Positions 53,545 through 55,219 of a stretch of DNA of 55,219 bases are shown here, piece after piece. Source of the stretch: Hydrogenophilales bacterium 16-61-112. GTDB taxonomy: Bacteria; Pseudomonadota; Gammaproteobacteria; Burkholderiales; Thiobacillaceae. The notes beneath the pieces are model-generated. The model made no database searches, had not been told where the DNA came from, and worked only from the letters and a program-made list of their open reading frames with translations. How positions within the stretch are numbered: the first letter of the stretch is position 1; every line of letters begins with the position of its first letter. The stretch lies in contig NCHD01000010.1 in NCBI GenBank assembly GCA_002257045.1, positions 1 through 55,219 of the forward strand. The letters are read 5' to 3'. The position numbers and the translations under genes are program-made.

Positions 53545-53991
53545 ATGTCGCTGAAAGCCCGCGTCACCGACGACATGAAAGATGCCATGCGCGCCAAGGA
53601 TTCGGCGCGTCTGGGGACCATCCGTTTGTTGCTCGCTGCGATCAAGCAGAAAGAAGTCGACGAACGGATCGAGCTCGACGATGCAATGATCAGCAGCATC
53701 GTCGAAAAACTCATCAAGCAGCGCAAGGATTCGATCAGCCAGTTCCAGACCGCCGGTCGCGACGACCTGGTGGCCGTGGAGCAGGCCGAACTGGTCGTGT
53801 TGCAAGCCTACCTGCCCGAACAACTGTCCAGCGCCGAAGTCGAGGCCGCCGTCATTGCGGCGATCGCCGAATCGGGTGCCGCCAGCGCCAAAGACATGGG
53901 CAAAGTTATGGGCCTGCTCAAACCCCGCCTCGCCGGCCGCGCCGACATGGGACAGGTTTCCACGCTGATCAAAGCGCAACTGGCAGGATAA
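53545..53991 (+). CDS. YqeY/GatB-domain protein
   Basis: A 148-residue protein of the YqeY family, which shares the C-terminal tRNA-binding-type domain of GatB. Features: LKARVTDDMKDAMRAKDSARLGTIRLLLAAIK, QRKDSISQFQTAGRDDLVAVEQAEL, LQAYLPEQLS and GLLKPRLAGRADMGQVS. Its exact job is unknown. Its position between rpsU and dnaG is standard for betaproteobacteria. The start ATG lies in the natural family N-terminus, not the longer upstream frame. Confidence 0.93.
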   Translation: MSLKARVTDDMKDAMRAKDSARLGTIRLLLAAIKQKEVDERIELDDAMISSIVEKLIKQRKDSISQFQTAGRDDLVAVEQAELVVLQAYLPEQLSSAEVEAAVIAAIAESGAASAKDMGKVMGLLKPRLAGRADMGQVSTLIKAQLAG

Positions 53992-54043
53992 GCCCCGTCC
54001 GGCAGGTGCCCGGACCCTTAAGCTCCTTTGGTATGCGGCAACC

Positions 54044-55219
54044 ATGATCCCGCGCGACTTCATTGATACCCTGCTTGCCCGCGTCGATATCGTTGATGTC
54101 ATCGACCGCCGCGTATCGCTGAAAAAAGCCGGCCAGAATTACCAGGCCTGCTGCCCGTTCCACAGCGAAAAAACCCCCTCCTTCACCGTCAGCCCAACCA
54201 AGCAGTTTTACCATTGCTTCGGCTGCGGCGCGCACGGCACCGCGCTCGGCTTCCTGATGGAATACGAGCACATGGGCTTTCCCGATGCCGTGGCAGCACT
54301 GGCGCAGGACGTCGGCCTGCCGGTGCCGGACTCCGGCGAACCCGAGCGCCCCAAACCGCCGCCCGCCCTGTGGGACGCGCTGGAGCAAGCCGCGCAGTTC
54401 TACCGGCAGCAACTCAAAAAAACCCCGCGTGCAGTTGACTACCTGAAGCAACGCGGCCTCACCGGCACCATCGCCGCCCGTTACGGCATGGGCTATGCGC
54501 CAGACGACTGGGCGCCGCTCAAACAGGTTTTCAACGACTACTCGGCTGATGCACTTTCCGCCTCGGGCCTGGTCGTCGACGGCGAGCACGGGCGGCGCTA
54601 CGACCGCTTCCGCGACCGCATCATGTTCCCCATCCGCAACAGCAAGGGCCAGATCGTCGGCTTTGGCGGGCGCGTGCTCGACAAAGGTGAACCGAAATAC
54701 CTCAACTCCCCGGAAACGCCGCTGTTTCACAAAGGCTCCGAGCTCTACGGCCTGTTCGAGGCACGCGCCGCAATCAAGGCGGCCGGTCGCGCCATCGTGG
54801 TCGAAGGCTATATGGACGTGGTGGCGCTGGCGCAGCACGGCGTGGAATTTGCCGTCGCCGCACTCGGCACTGCAACCACACCAATTCATGTCCGCACCCT
54901 GCTGCGCCACACCGACCGCCTGATCTATGCCTTTGACGGTGACAATGCCGGGCGCAAGGCCGCCTGGCGCGCGCTGGAAAACTCGCTGGAAGCCCTGCAG
55001 GACGGCAAGGAAATCAGCTTCCTGTTCCTGCCCGAAGGCGAAGATCCCGACAGCACCATTCGCACCCATGGCCAGGCGACTTTTCTGCGAATGCTGGACA
55101 ACGACACCCTGCCGCTCTCAGCGTTTCTGGTGCGCGAACTGGCCAGCGGGCTCAAGCTCGACACCCAGGAAGGCCGCGCCTCCCTGCTCAAGCAGGCCAA
55201 ACCGCTGCTGGAAAAAATC
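54044..55219 (+). CDS. dnaG: DNA primase, 5' part (runs off the window)
   Basis: The first 392 residues of primase, which makes RNA primers at the replication fork. The zinc-binding domain has the CHC2 set (CPFH with C37, H40 and CFGCG with C58, C61). It is followed by the RNA-polymerase core (YGMGYAPDDW, FGGRVLDKGEPKYLNSPETPLF) and the TOPRIM domain (VVEGYMDVVALA, AFDGDNAGRKAA). The frame is uninterrupted to the last base; the DnaB-binding C-terminus lies outside. It starts 52 bp after yqeY. Confidence 0.97.
   Translation, partial: MIPRDFIDTLLARVDIVDVIDRRVSLKKAGQNYQACCPFHSEKTPSFTVSPTKQFYHCFGCGAHGTALGFLMEYEHMGFPDAVAALAQDVGLPVPDSGEPERPKPPPALWDALEQAAQFYRQQLKKTPRAVDYLKQRGLTGTIAARYGMGYAPDDWAPLKQVFNDYSADALSASGLVVDGEHGRRYDRFRDRIMFPIRNSKGQIVGFGGRVLDKGEPKYLNSPETPLFHKGSELYGLFEARAAIKAAGRAIVVEGYMDVVALAQHGVEFAVAALGTATTPIHVRTLLRHTDRLIYAFDGDNAGRKAAWRALENSLEALQDGKEISFLFLPEGEDPDSTIRTHGQATFLRMLDNDTLPLSAFLVRELASGLKLDTQEGRASLLKQAKPLLEKI

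Overview
The window looks like chromosomal DNA of a GC-rich betaproteobacterium, most likely a sulfur-oxidising Nitrosomonadales-type lineage (Thiobacillus/Sulfuriferula-like; inferred from gene families only). The basis is the betaproteobacterial housekeeping order rpsU-yqeY-dnaG, a bioBFHCD operon, adjacent caa3 and cbb3 oxidase clusters, and a periplasmic sulfur-oxyanion gene set. No tRNA, rRNA, CRISPR array or intact insertion sequence was seen.

Layout. (1) 1-1985: the 3' end of a GspD-type secretin followed by three pseudopilin genes. Secretin tail, first and second pseudopilin carry frameshifts or an in-frame stop, so the locus looks decayed (or the sequence has homopolymer errors). (2) 2126-8476: a TsdB/TsdA-like dihaem cytochrome pair (thiosulfate dehydrogenase type), a Tat-exported multicopper oxidase, and, convergent to these, a Sco protein, an unusual cytochrome c/periplasmic-binding-protein fusion and a tiny lipoprotein. 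(3) 8702-19803: two tandem ~1000-residue secreted proteins, each a duplicated PQQ-type beta-propeller module about the size of tetrathionate hydrolase, and two divergent SoxB-like metallohydrolases. (4) 20153-22288: a GAF/LuxR-type regulator, then rpoH preceded by a perfect CIRCE (HrcA) operator. (5) 22324-28174: cbb3 oxidase ccoNOQP with ccoG, ccoH and ccoS, but no ccoI. (6) 28297-32890: Sco, an Rrf2 regulator, haem A biosynthesis (ctaB, ctaA), a Sco-like protein, SURF1 and a small membrane protein. (7) 32948-37483: the caa3-type oxidase operon ctaC-ctaD-small protein-ctaG-DUF2970-ctaE. (8) 37732-42613: a tightly overlapping biotin operon (membrane protein-bioB-bioF-bioH-bioC-bioD). (9) 42667-44277: comF and a DUF4394 protein. 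(10) 44392-52437: a nine-gene, translationally coupled operon resembling an aryl-polyene/acyl-lipid pathway (ACP, membrane protein, acyl-ACP/CoA ligase, dehydratase, acyltransferase, LolA-like, MMPL exporter, deacetylase, methyltransferase) but with no ketosynthase. (11) 52531-end: a small exported protein, rpsU, yqeY and the 5' part of dnaG.

How it fits together. Electrons from periplasmic thiosulfate/polythionate chemistry (TsdBA, the propellers and the SoxB-like hydrolases) could flow through c-type cytochromes to the adjoining cbb3 and caa3 oxidases, whose copper and haem assembly factors are encoded between them. The most promising undescribed unit is region 3: duplicated tetrathionate-hydrolase-sized propellers next to paired SoxB-like enzymes, with no soxXAYZ nearby. 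Its sulfur function is an inference from family resemblance and neighbourhood.
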